Translations under genes and position numbers: made by a program
Notes under the pieces: generated by a model
Database searches by the model: none
Told to the model about the DNA's origin: nothing
What the model saw: the letters and a program-made list of their open reading frames with translations, nothing else
Shown here: piece by piece, positions 23,266 to 34,142 of the stretch
Position numbering within the stretch: the first letter of the stretch is position 1
Layout: the number at the start of each line of letters is the position of its first letter
From: Stropharia rugosoannulata
Lineage: Eukaryota > Basidiomycota > Agaricomycetes > Agaricales > Strophariaceae
DNA length: 64,000 bases
Assembly (NCBI GenBank): GCA_028532985.1
Contig: JANCIK010000009.1
Location: forward strand, 2,604,001 to 2,668,000
Reading direction: 5' to 3'

Positions 23266-24542
23266 TCATGACATGGTCCGGGAGTGTAGATGTCTCATAA
23301 GAAGTTCATAACTAAAATCGTAACATGAGTCAGGGTGCCATTGCAACATCGAGACCACTCACGTCAGCATTGTCACAGCACTGTTAGGCACGGTACGGAT
23401 GAGGTTGACAGACAGGCCTTTGTAGAGTCCGGTCCAACCCTCTTTTGCGATCAACTTCCTAGTGGTAAGAACGATCCCCGCGCGGGGATGACGCTTTACC
23501 ATGCCGTCTGATGATGCATCATCTGCTAGAGGGAGCCGTCGCGTCTGCAGGCGGGTCCGGATAACCTCATGAGGGTATGTCGCAACAGAGGCCGTCATTT
23601 TGGACAAAGCAGAGCATAGCAGAATCTTCCTTCCCGAGAGGGGAGTATCAAAGTCGTCTTGGAACCAGATCTTGAGCTGCTCGTAGAGGGGGAACTGAAC
23701 TGCGACGTGTAGAATGCCGAGCAAGCTGGGCACAAGACCCCGATAGAATGCGGGGGGACCCTCCGTGCGCCAGATAGTTAATGCTGCGTCGAGGGTGTGG
23801 CGGTAGCGAACCTCGCCTTTGCGTTGCGTCTGTGCACGCGACCAGATAAATAACCGAATGTGTGAGTCTGACTCCACCGAGTCACACGATGTAAATAACG
23901 CACCATGAACCTCGTTTTGATCACCCAGAGCGGATTCGTACAGATAGTGCTAGCGGCGCCGGCTGTCATTGCGGAGAGAATATGGAGGCTCCAGGGATGT
24001 TCGCGGGCAACGGGTTGATAGCCTTTGACCTGCGCTGCGGGGTAAAGGCGTTCGCTAGATGCAGACTCTGCGAATGCGGTCGGGGTATCGCCAAAGGCCG
24101 TCTTGATGCCGTCGTAGACTGCGAAGTAGATGGCCCAGGTGGGGAGATAACCCAAGATGGTGGGTCCGAGGCCGCGATAGAAGCCGCGCAGGCCATTTTC
24201 GGCAAATACATCCTTGACAGTGCCTGAACGGAAGTATTGAGAAGAAAGAGTGAGTATATGCGCGCGAAATGTGAGCAAAACGTCCAAGATACGAGTGGAG
24301 ACGACGGACCTAGGACCCCCAAGTAGCCCTGTTGCCCGACAATGGCTCTCTGTGCCTGCAGCTTTGTCTTGATAACGTCGAGCGGACACGTCGCAATGCT
24401 TGCCACCAGCCCCCCGCCCGCACCCGCTGTTCAGAGGTCAGCAACGAGGAGAGAAGAGGGTTGCTGGTAGGGACCGACCGATCATGCTATTTGCGTTCCA
24501 TTGAGTATGTTTGCGTGGCTGGCGCGCAGAGTTCGATCCCAT
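23266..24542 (-). CDS. Mitochondrial carrier, NAD+/pyrimidine-nucleotide (Ndt1/SLC25A32) type
   Basis: Five exons, 24542-24479, 24426-24310, 24223-23904, 23829-23363 and 23311-23266, give 337 aa. All three carrier signatures are present, one per ~100-residue repeat: CPLDVIKTKLQ, NPLWVIKTRF and YPHEVIRTRLQ. YRGLGPTILGYLPTWAIYFAVYD and VPNSAVTMLTYE are the segments seen in the yeast Ndt1/Yia6 (NAD+ importer) and SLC25A32 (folate/FAD) branch. The protein would sit in the inner mitochondrial membrane with six helices. The short start (MGSNSARQ) follows from phase: reading further upstream in this frame soon meets a stop. Substrate within the branch is inferred. Confidence 0.85.
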
Positions 24543-24673
24543 GCCTCTGATCCTACGCCTATGCGCGAGGATCTGGGAGAGGACTTGCTACTGCCGATAG
24601 GGATGGGGATGGGGAGGTCGTAGTGGTCGGTGTGGAGGCGCAATTTGTTTGCGGCATCATATCTTTCGTAGTC

Positions 24674-24856
24674 TCACGTAAGCATCCCGGTTTCTGCCGG
24701 GCCCGTCGCATCATCGTCAACGGCATGTCCAGGGTAGACGCTGACGCCGGTGATTCTGCCGTCCGTGGCAGAGATAAGCTCTACCTCATGAAAGCTTTTG
24801 GATGTTGAAGATTGTGAGTCGCTGGACGCTGCCGCTTCTGTCCGTGTCACAGTCAT
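24674..24856 (-). other. Possible orphan exon upstream of the carrier
   Basis: A 60-codon frame (MTVTRTEAAASS...VELISATDGRITGVSVYPGHA...) ends at a good donor (GTGAGA), but its phase does not join the carrier exons. ITGVSVYPGHA loosely recalls the start of DUF4140/DUF4139 proteins, which read ITSVSVY.GRAE. It could be a gene fragment, an upstream ORF in the carrier leader, or chance. Confidence 0.3.
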
Positions 24857-24971
24857 TTGTGATGTACGCTGATTGTTTCTGGATCTGAATGTTGAATGTT
24901 AATGAATATTCACAGTTTATAAACTCTTGCTGCGCCAAGTCCTAAGCCAGTATATTGGATTATTACCAGTC

Positions 24972-25035
24972 CTAGCGTTGGCGGGAACTCCACGGCAGGA
25001 TTTGCTTTTTTGATTTTTGATTTCGGACTTTGCCA
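24972..25035 (+). repeat. Dispersed repeat, copy 1 (GTTGGCGGGA family)
   Basis: Carries GCGTTGGCGGGAACTCC, then GGCAGGATTTGC, then GATTTCGGACTTT. The same order occurs inverted at about 27406-27484. It belongs with the two copies at 26597 and 27556. Confidence 0.75.
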
Positions 25036-25168
25036 ATACGGATTTCGCCGTGATGTTTCATCCTGTTGAATTTTGTTGCTGCTCCGTCATTGCAGTATGC
25101 TACACTGTATGTACCAGTAGCATATCAAGGTCAGAATTCAATCTCTTTACATCAGGTATATGTCTTAT

Positions 25169-25711
25169 TTAACTCAATGTTGCATCTATATGTATCAAAG
25201 GTGCCATAGCCGAGAAAATTGACCATCCCTGCAAGATATCATCAAGAGCTGGCTCTCCAATAGTGTTATATGCTGTTGCGGCAGCCCTCTCAAATTTCTC
25301 TTCTACCCAACGCATTGAGTCTTCTCGAGAGACCGGAATCTGTGCACGAAGTGCGTGTGCCTCAATTGATTGCGATCGAGCTGCACGAGAAGTCTCGAGA
25401 GCAGTACGGGCAAGGTCGAGAGCCTGTGAAGGCTGAGTTGCAGCATGCGCACATCGGCCACAGAGAGACGATGCAAGGTTCTTCCATGCAATTCCTGTGG
25501 AATTGCATTGGTTGTAGGCCTATTTCAAAATTGCATATTAACAAAGTTATTTACTGACTCGGAAACTAGAGCATACCTTCCATTGCGCATACTCCGGAGA
25601 GTGTTCATCCAGACTTGCTAGCTTGTTGCACTTCGCACAAAGGCCTGCCGATGACTTATTGGGAAAGTACAGACCACAACCATCCCCCGTTTCTGATTCA
25701 CAAATGTCCAT
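25169..25711 (-). CDS. Small cysteine-rich protein, 161 aa
   Basis: Two exons, 25711-25577 and 25519-25169, join in phase. Cysteines are spaced C-x7-C-x12-C-x2-C (in CESETGDGCGLYF...GLCAKC) and again QC...LCGRC after the intron, suggesting one or two zinc knuckles. The GLYFPNKSSAGLCAKC type of module is familiar from the N-terminal parts of larger Agaricomycete proteins, some with alpha-kinase domains, but here only a helical tail follows (TALETSRAARSQSIEAHALR). It may be a truncated or stand-alone family member. Function unknown; zinc binding is inferred. Confidence 0.6.
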
Positions 25712-26596
25712 AGCAGCGCCTGAGTGATTAGGAAGGACAAGTAGCGGATAGCGTGCGTTGCAGAGAATAACCCAAACAGGTGATTGTTAATGCTTCATAG
25801 AACTGCATTCGCCTTTTATACGCCTCAGACCTCATAGACTACCTGCGGAGAAAGTGCCATAGTGGACTCGCATGGTTGGATCATTCTGATTCTGAAGCAA
25901 CAGCGCGCACAACGCGTACACAACTCTCAACATGTCGTTCTCAAGATTGCCTTAATCCGCACCACGTTTGTAACACGTTTACACCATGTGCATTCTAGGC
26001 TAGGAGGATCAGCAAGGGAATCATGCTGTAAAAGCAAATAAAGATGGTACGATGACAAGCATAAGTTCTCGAATACAGGTACCTTTGATCCAAGGTTGAA
26101 GCCGAAACAATGTAAAAATTGAAGGAATCAGGAATCGGGCAAGAACCATAAGAACGGTGAACCGTGGGCACGCTACACAATAGAGTCTGTTAGAGCTCGT
26201 GTATTCTGTTACTATTTAGAAAAGTCCACTTACTTGTGCAATGTACGGATACAACACGGATGCCGCAGCTGACGATGTCCGGTCTCAATAAAATATCATT
26301 GTTCTGAGGATGACTGGCTAGGAAGTTGAATCTCCCGCAGTTACGGACCGACGGACCTCACCATAGAATAGTTGTTTGTGATGTAGTATGCATTCCCGAG
26401 ACTTCTTGTCTCAAGACCGCTATGTGGTCCTTGCAGGCTACAGGCCATGCTACGCCGTCCTTCAGTGCCGTAGTGAGTTGTTTGGACCAATGTGTCAGTC
26501 TTCAGAGACAATGAATAAGAAGTAGCTTGCATTGCCCTGTCCCTTAGCATACATAGGCAGATGGATCCAAGAAGGAAAAGGAGGGCAAGCCTGGGC
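25712..26596. other. Intergenic, no gene recognised
   Basis: Contains the probable promoter of the cysteine-rich gene at its left edge and short unsupported frames only. Confidence 0.4.
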
Positions 26597-26697
26597 TAAG
26601 GTTGGCGGGAGCTCCATGGCAGGATTTGCTTTTTGCATTTCGTCATCCGTGGGTGACGAAACGTGACTACTACTGTATTCCCACAAAGTATTTCCTA
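26597..26697 (+). repeat. Dispersed repeat, copy 2, left arm of an inverted pair
   Basis: About 100 bp (AAGGTTGGCGGGAGCTCC...GGTGACGAAACGTGACTAC...) match the reverse complement of 27556-27650 with few differences. The pair encloses about 0.85 kb without genes, like a decayed foldback element. Confidence 0.75.
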
Positions 26698-27405
26698 CAT
26701 CTCACCGCCCCCGCCGTGATACTTGTCGCCCACGCACGGCGTAGCTCGACCGTACATGCTCCAGACGCTCAAGCGCTCATGGACAAGCCCGACGCGCTGG
26801 GCGCATAGCGCGCTTCCCGGCCGTGCTTGAGGAATGCAGTGTTTCCTTTTGCCTTCGTCCTTTATCAAGTCATGCTTTAGACATGAGTATAGATCCCAAT
26901 TCCCAATGAACGTTCCGGTCACAATCTGCGTACAATAAGCTCCAATAATTATCGTTTGTGGAGGCCGGATATAAGAGGACTTGAACTTTTTTTAAACCAA
27001 TTAAAAACAAGTTTAGAAATATATTAAGTCTATACATGTATGTCAGCCAGCCAACAGCCAGTTGTTCCATCGCTTGCATACCAGTAGGTTGTGAGCTGGA
27101 CTTCTTTAGGTGTGACCAGATAGGATATTCATGCAATATTCATGCACTGCGACACGCCTTCAGAACGCATACTCCCGCTTGACTTGCGCACGCGCGCTCC
27201 AATCCATACGCCGTTTGCCGCTTCCCACGGTTCGGCACGCCGTTCACACCAGTGTTCATCGAGGTTAAAGTGTCCTTCATAGAAATCAACTCTGGTGACT
27301 AGATGCTCACAACCCCTCCGACTCTCCTTCCATTAGTCTAGGCATCTGTGGGCCTTTAAGGCTACCTTGATGATAATGACGAGCGGAAACCTTTCGGCAA
27401 AATCC

Positions 27406-27484
27406 CGAAAAGTAAAGTCCGAAATCAGAACATCAAAAGTGCAAAATGCAAATCCTGCCGTGGAGTTCCCGCCAACGCTACTGG
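27406..27484 (-). repeat. Dispersed repeat, copy 3
   Basis: Inverted relative to copy 1 and sharing with it the GGACTTT/TTTCGGAC tail and the GCGTTGGCGGGAACTCC end. It lies about 75 bp from copy 4 in the same orientation. Confidence 0.7.
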
Positions 27485-27555
27485 GCCCTAAGTGTACTTG
27501 TTGTCAAACGGTGAAAACGGTGCGTACAACAGAACAGACAATGCCGATTCCAGGA

Positions 27556-27650
27556 AATACTTCGTGGGAATACGGTAGTCACGTTTCGTCACCCACGGAT
27601 GGCGAAATGCAAAAAGCAAATCCTGCCGTGGAGCTCCCGCCAACCTTACC
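27556..27650 (-). repeat. Dispersed repeat, copy 4, right arm of the inverted pair
   Basis: Contains GTAGTCACGTTTCGTCACCC, then GCAAATCCTGCCGTGGAGC, the inverse of copy 2. Confidence 0.75.
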
Positions 27651-29300
27651 AGTCCGAATGATTCGCGCGGTCCCGCCCAGAGATAGCGCATCCGTCGAGT
27701 GTTCGGACGTCTGCGACAAGTCTGCGAGTCAATAACTTGCGTTGTACAGTGCAGGATATAAGCCAGAATTTTCGGTTCTGGCGATCGTAATTCAACACCT
27801 GAGTAGGCTTTGCATTTTTGATGTCTTATGATCACAGTGCTGTATCTGTAAGGCAGCAGGACACAACTTGTGTTAACGCTAGCAGTGCCCGGCTGAATGG
27901 TATTTTCCAGCATGTTATATTATATGAGAGCGGCATCCACGCAGAGGTATTGGCTCCACAAGCTAGTCCTGAGACCTAAAGCAGAGAAAGTATTTTAACG
28001 TCTCGCAGCAAGTATGTCGACCGTTTTGTGCGTCATGTTTCCTTTAATAAAAAGGTTTAAATGAGCTGCGTTTTCTATAAGTAAATACGAAGGGAACGAA
28101 ATATAATTAACTTGCATAATAATAGCACTTATGTCAAGAACAGGTTCTTCTCACAGTACTGTCCTGACATGGCCTGGTTCGCTTACAACAAGCGCCCATC
28201 GCGGCAGCCTGACAGTCCGTAAATTGATAATGACTGATCCTGGTTGTTCACCCACGAATATTCGTTGACTTTGAAGAAGAAGATGTATAAGGATTGTCTG
28301 TGTTAATACAAGGAAGTATGATGACAAACGGCCCGTAGAAGTGAGAAACACATACCATTCTTCAAATACTTCGATAGTATGTGGAGTGAGGACAATTCTG
28401 TAAGATAACAATAGCCTCTGAATTATACCTTGACTTCATTTTCTCGGATATGGGAAAGCAATGTAGTTAGTTTTCCATGTCGTCGCAGCTTGCTTCCCAC
28501 GTTGTTTCTTGCCACACATTTGACTCTGGAGGATTGTACAAGTGGGGTGCGATAGTGGAGCTGTATCTGTGTTTCAGGTCGACTAGAGATCGCACGGCAG
28601 GTCATGAGCCTATGTCTAATTTCTTGTCACAGACGCCTGAAATAACATTAACATCCGCATTTGCCAACTAGTTTTGCATCAGATATAAGTACTCGAGCTT
28701 AAGGCAGCATCCGACAGTAAGGCATCAAGACTTACAACGCGGAGGAATGCACTGCAAAAAAAAAAAGTAACAAATGATGTAACTTAAGTAACGTAATGGA
28801 AATAAATGTAGCATAGGTCGTGGTGTACCCGACATTGAGTTACGAAAAGTTGGAACTCTTGAGTATACACAAAAAAGCAACCTGCATTCGGTTACTTAAG
28901 AAGGCGATGTTAAATGTTACTTGGGTAGCCAGTAAGGTTACCTTTGGAAGGTAACCCAAGATGTTACCTTGGTGTAAAATATGGGAACACATTATTATGT
29001 AGCAACGAAGTACCTATCTAAGCACAATATAGAGTTACCTCAAGGTTACTCTATAACTTACATCTGTAGGTAGCGAAGTAATTAAGCAATCGTCTTTTAT
29101 TTCAAGACAAAACTGGGCGCTTATGAATTTAGTATATCATAATACTATTGATCCCAAACAATTGACTTAGATGAGAATAGCAACGAACACTTGAGAACCA
29201 TATGAATTTCAATTTCATGTATTGTAAATCATATTGACTTGGGCTAGTATCTACTTCCCAATTCCAAGAAATACCGTGTTGGACTCCTCAAAAAACTTAG
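27651..29300. other. Gene-poor stretch with short repeats
   Basis: No gene is recognised. A tract rich in GTTAC/GTAAC occupies about 28765-29070, including a perfect palindrome GGTTACCTT-TGG-AAGGTAACC at 28936-28956 nested in a wider CTTGGGT...ACCCAAG inverted pair. An A-run sits at about 28755. Confidence 0.5.
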
Positions 29301-29307
29301 ATCAACT

Positions 29308-29592
29308 GTTATTAGTGTTCACAAAGGTACAGTCCATCTCGACTTACTGTGATAACGTTCGATCAAGAACGGTGCCACTAAGAACCAGAGCTTGATGGCA
29401 CCGTGAATGTCTGGCTGGAGCATCGTTCATCCGTCAGTAGCATTCACAGAGGTACGATTTAGATTTACTGGACAAGTCTCGAATTGACCTGTTTCTTCGT
29501 CGCAGCTTTCTTCGGGGGACGAGAACTCGCGCTCGCAACTCCCTGTCCAACAGCGATTAGTATCCATCAAGGTAAGAATTGGACTTACTGTG
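29308..29592 (+). repeat. Three spaced direct repeats
   Basis: Related ~40-bp blocks occur near 29308, 29437 and 29553: TTAGT.TTCA.A.AGGTA followed by a GA.TTACTG-like end. Spacing is about 115-130 bp. They could be a small tandem array or repeated exon/intron borders of a minus-strand relic. Confidence 0.45.
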
Positions 29593-29789
29593 TATATTTT
29601 CATGTTTGACGATTTTTTTGCATGGTTTTCAGCGTATGCGTAGGCCCTTTCGATGTGAATACGCTCCGGGCCGACGACGGGGTGCTACAATGATGCGTGG
29701 ACCAGAGAAATGTTTATTGGAACGTGAAACTCACCACAATTTTTCCCATTTGCGTTCTGAAACCGACTGGGTCGAGTGCGATTAAGGAA

Positions 29790-29872
29790 GAGAGCGCGCA
29801 AGAGAGAGAGAGAGAGTAAATTAAGAGAGAGACAGAGAGTAAGAGAGAGAGTGCGCAAGTAAGAGAGAGCGT
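29790..29872 (+). repeat. GA-rich low-complexity tract
   Basis: Runs of GAGA with interspersed GTGCGCAAG and TAAG units. It is a simple-sequence tract, not a gene. Confidence 0.8.
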
Positions 29873-29879
29873 CGCGGTA

Positions 29880-30577
29880 CTGCTTTGCAGACATTTGCAC
29901 ATAGAACAGTCCCCTGGTACCGTACACTATAGTGTATTCGGGGACTATATATATACTATATGACATAACATCATTCCTGCCAATTCTTTATTTAGATCTC
30001 TGCCATGTGTCATAGACGGATCCGGCGACTAAACGTCTACCGTAGGCTATAGCGTCATTCCGGCAGAATGCGGGTTCCCAGCCACCGTTCCAGCTCGGCA
30101 TCGGGCCGACACACCTCCCCTCGGAGGGTCGGTCGGTGCCCCGAGGTGTTGGTCGGTGGCAAGCTACCCAGACTCGGCTTGGTAATTAGCATCCTCAAAG
30201 CATCCCGATTGTTGTATAAGTAGGGGTTTTTAGTGCTCTTATATATATGATAGAGTAAAGTTACGACTGATATACCAGCTCCAACATCCTACCCCTGTCC
30301 TCAGTGCCGGCCACCGGATCCAGACAGACACCAATATCGACCTTTTAGATATAAGCATTCTATGTTAGTTATTGTCTTTGCTCATTGAATGCATGTTGCT
30401 GTGATAGTAAGGTCGGCTAAATACTGGTGTTAATCGGACCTCTCCGACTACGCATCGGTATCCGATGAGTTCCATTTCGGCCCATCGGCACGTGACATTC
30501 GTGTTGAAGTTAAATTTTCTTACTACCCTACTACTTAGTATACTACTACAACCGTCCATTGCACTACATCAGGTACC
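29880..30577. other. Upstream region of the TET/JBP gene
   Basis: Around 30094-30170 the DNA turns GC-rich, with repeated GTCGGTGCC/CCGAGG words and an inverted ACACCTC...GAGGTGT pair, unlike the AT-rich sequence around it. It is a candidate end or control region of the large mobile block. No clear terminal inverted repeat was found. Confidence 0.4.
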
Positions 30578-31880
30578 ATGTCGCATTTACTCGCACTAGA
30601 CTTGACAGAAACTGTTGCAAAATATATGAAAGCACGTTTCCACACAATTGTCACGGGCGAGGTGGTCAATATCCATTGGCCATACAATGCTTGTCTTCAA
30701 TGTGATTGCGACAATATGGTTGATGAGGTCGTAACAGCATTTCGTAACCGCAGTAAGATAAGGACTGCTATTTGGTGGATGACTTGCTTACCATTTCTAA
30801 TAGAAGAGACATCTTGGAATGTTGAAGATTATGTTTCTTGTTTAACTCAAAAACAGAATAGTCAAAATGAAGAACTGGAGACAGCTATGTCCAAAAAATT
30901 TGGAGCATTACAAAGTAGCAAAGGCCTTATCACTGAGGCATGTCTGATCACAGACTTATCTGGAAATACGCTGTTGTGGTATCTCCCAAATACTCTAACA
31001 AAATCAAGAGCGGTTGAGTGTTCCACATTGTCCTTATAACAATAACTAAAAATAGTGGCAGAGTATGATATGGGAAGGTGTAGCATCCCTGGGGTCATTC
31101 ATAAAAGTTGCAAACAAATCTAACGATTCAAGTGGACCAACATACTATGCCACAAGATCAGCATCAGAGTCCGGTCGGGAATTGAACATGGTGTCCGGTC
31201 GGGAATTGAGCTCGGCGTCCGGTCGGGAATTGGCATTGCATGACATTCCAGAGATCGCGTCAGGAACTGTAACAATTGCACCTTCCTGGTATGAGGTTGG
31301 TCATGAGGTGGGTGCCGTGACATGAGCACAGTGTCTGTATAACAACGAGAGTAACTAGAAGACCAATCTGGAAATGTCGTCTTTGTTAAATGCAAAGAAC
31401 AGGAATTGGCTTGAGAGCCAGAAGGAGCTTTCGGCCTTGATTGGAGGCTTACTATCCATTATTCATCCAGAGCAGTACGAGCAAGGAATTGCTTGCTTGA
31501 AGTACATCCAGGCTCATCCCGATGTGCTTGCCAACTCAGCGGAATTGACCGAGGTGATGAATTTTTGGAGTGCCCCTTTTACGGCAATCACCATTATCAG
31601 CAACCGCACTCCGTTTCACCGAGACACGGGAGCTGATACGAGTGCCTTTGATGTCTTGATCAACATTGGTACTACTCCCAATGTGTACTTTGAATTACCC
31701 GGCCTGGGGATTAGACTGGCATACAGAGGTGGAACAGTCATCGGAATGTCATCAAGGTTACTTGTCCATGGGGTGGCTAACAACATTGACAGAATTTGTA
31801 TTATCTATCATTCTAAGCACACCATTACTGAAGGATTGCATGGAAAAGTACTCCCATGGATGAATATTTCTCAATTTTAG
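30578..31880 (+). CDS. TET/JBP-family 2-oxoglutarate/Fe(II) dioxygenase
   Basis: Three exons, 30578-31012, 31062-31307 and 31359-31880, give 400 aa. The catalytic double-stranded beta-helix is at the C-terminus: PFHRDTGADTSAFDVLI gives the iron ligands H314 and D316, YFELPGLGIRLAYRGGTVIGMS forms core strands, LLVHGV gives the third ligand H364, and DRICIIYH gives R372, expected to bind 2-oxoglutarate. This is the arrangement of fungal TET/JBP enzymes, which hydroxylate 5-methylcytosine or thymine in DNA. All key residues are present and no stop interrupts it. The linker (~185-205) has three SGREL repeats. It is divergently oriented from, and close to, other genes of a KDZ element; this class is known to be carried by KDZ transposons. 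Base specificity is unknown. Confidence 0.82.
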
Positions 31881-31949
31881 TTAACTTTGCTCCTGTACTG
31901 TGTTCAAGTTTATTAATCATTTGTGCAAAAAAAGTCTGTACTATTACAT

Positions 31950-34142
31950 TCAGTCAATGTCAATGGTGCCCTGCTCAAAACCAAAGTTATCATCATCATC
32001 TTCGTCATCATCAGCACTATCCTCAGATGCATCGGAGTCGTCATCGGAGTCCGAGTTTTCACTCGGAAGAGAGGAGAGAGCCGATGGAGGCCGGACAGAA
32101 TCAAGAATATTCGTGTCTGTGTCGCCATCGGCGTCATCGTCAGCATCGGCGTCATTGTAAGTAGACGAGGGAAAGCCTGGCGGGATATCTTCTTCATAAG
32201 CCGCAACACCAGTTAAATCGAGACTCTGCTCAGGAGAAGGTTCAGCACCATGCCGATCAAGAGTTGCGGGCAAAGCAAGATAACTGGTGTTTACAATTCC
32301 ATCGTCACCACGGCCAGAACTCTCGGAACCTTCATCTGATTGTTCAATGTTTGGAGGAATATCTTCTTCGACTTCCACATCGGCAGTGAAGGCGGGAAAA
32401 GTTGCTGACCGATCGGGCTCCGACTCGAAGACCACTATGTTTGTCGGCATTGTGGGTGGCGGATCCTCACCATAGAAGTCATCTTCCTGCTGCATACGAT
32501 CGTCTTCACTCTGCCTCGCCTTCATGTCCGTATCGGAGACCTCCGACTCCACCGAGTGATTTCCGTTATCCTCCATAGCTTCACTTGTCGGGGGGAGCTC
32601 CTCGTCAATGGATTCGTCCGTGCTGTCAGTGATTTCAGAAAGGACTTCAATGGTCGGCGGGATGTCCTCGTCAAACTGTTTGTTGGGCATTTGGGGCCCG
32701 TCGGCGTCAGAAACGGAGTGCGACAGAAGAACGGGAGCCGGCAAGCCAATGTGTCCTCCGGGATGAACTGGATATTTAGAATTTGGTGAGAGAATTCGAA
32801 CGGACTTCGATTTCTCTGCTTGTCGCGGAGCCCGAGTCGGCACCGACTCGGATTGATCTGTTCAAAATTATTATTGTTTGTGGTGATTGATTTTTTCAGG
32901 GTACTTACTGGATGTTGACTTTATTGGCTTATCCTGCCCATCTTCCCTTTCTGGCCGGAATTGACGCTTGAATTCTTCTGGTGGATTTGCACCGTACTTG
33001 TGAGGGATGACGCCGGTATCTGACACATGCTTTGCGATTGCTTCATATTGATTAATCACATAATTTGACCGCTGCATTGCCATGCCTACACTGCGCGTGG
33101 TAGATGCAAATTGGGTCCCAAGATTCTGCAATTCTTTAATTGCGGTGTCTGCCAAATCTTTCCATTGGGAGCACTTTTCGCAGACAACCCTCAAGGCTTC
33201 AGCATTAGGCAAGTTGGTTGATGCCTGTGGTTGCGATGAGACATTCTTCACCCCAGACATGCGTGATAGAGTCGCCGGTGACCATAATCGGGCGCCGGTC
33301 GATCGTTCCGATGACTTGTTCGGCGGTCCTGATCGACCCATTGGAGGTGGTTCCCTGCGATGGGATGGAGACGGTTCCCGTCGGTGGAATGGCCTCGGTG
33401 CTTGAGTCACCGGCAACACAATTTTGGATCTGTCGTACGCGGCTTGCCACTTTGGCAAGGCTAAGCAGTCATCTGGAATCGGTCGGGGGTTCAACGGCCA
33501 CCGATCCTGATGCGTGTCGCGTTCCTCTGCCCTCTGCTGGTCCTGATTGTTCGTGCTTCTTTCTTCATCGTCCGCTTTCCTCCAGCCCCTGAATATGGTG
33601 CTCCCCAAGACGGCTTCCTCATACGCGGCCATGTGCTCGATGATGTCGACATAAGCTGGAATTGAATCAATGACATTTTGGCCTGATTGATTCCACCAAT
33701 AATGGTTGTCTGCCGTCATGGCCAAGATAGCCGCGTTGTCATCTTCACTGTATTCTCGGTCCACCAATCCTGGTATGTTTGAGGAATCCGTTTCGTCCGA
33801 TGGTTCGTACATAGCGCGGACCATGAAGTCGAAAAAGTATGGAATTTCAATGACAAATCCCTGTACATGGCAAAATCCAATGTATGAAAGGGCAGCTTCC
33901 TAGTTTGCGCTGTATTAGTATGTCTATTTGAATAATAGCATTGTACTCACTACTTCTGCGGAGACATTGTACCAGTAAGGAAGGCCATCCCAAATATCTT
34001 TGAACACAGCCCTCGCGGCCATGCGCACCCGAGCCATGAGGAGGTGTACCTTGATGTTGGCGCGTTCCTGGCGATCACGGAAGTTAGATGCGTGAATGGG
34101 AAAGGGCATTTTGCTGACTAGATCAGGGGTATCGGGATCCAT
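31950..34142 (-). CDS. KDZ-block accessory protein, 696 aa
   Basis: Three exons, 34142-33951, 33899-32909 and 32857-31950. The N-terminal ~100 residues are ordered (MPFPIHASNFRDRQERANIK...VFKDIWDGLPYWYNVSAE...EAALSYIGFCHVQGFVIEIPYFFDF). The middle is charged and Pro/Arg-rich. A helical segment with CEKCSQW (~260-330) follows, then a long acidic Ser/Asp tail with recurring DEDIPPTIE/EEDIPPNIE/EEDIPPGF motifs. It ends 69 bp from the convergent TET/JBP gene. It is not assigned to a named family. An upstream in-frame Met (34169) is possible. The repeated EDIPP motifs may be protein-binding sites (inference). Confidence 0.65.

Noticed and set aside
24520..24545. GTTCGATCC box suggesting a tRNA
   Set aside because: No acceptor stem or A-box context fits, and the stretch codes for the start of the carrier protein on the minus strand.
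29790..29872. Minus-strand frames rich in Ser/Leu over the GA tract
   Set aside because: Low-complexity simple repeat translated in several frames; no splice signals or family similarity.
32832..32851. Palindrome resembling the terminal hairpin of a Cas9 guide/tracr RNA scaffold
   Set aside because: It is one of many TCGG(n)CCGA words in the block, lies inside a coding exon, and no CRISPR repeats or cas genes are present.
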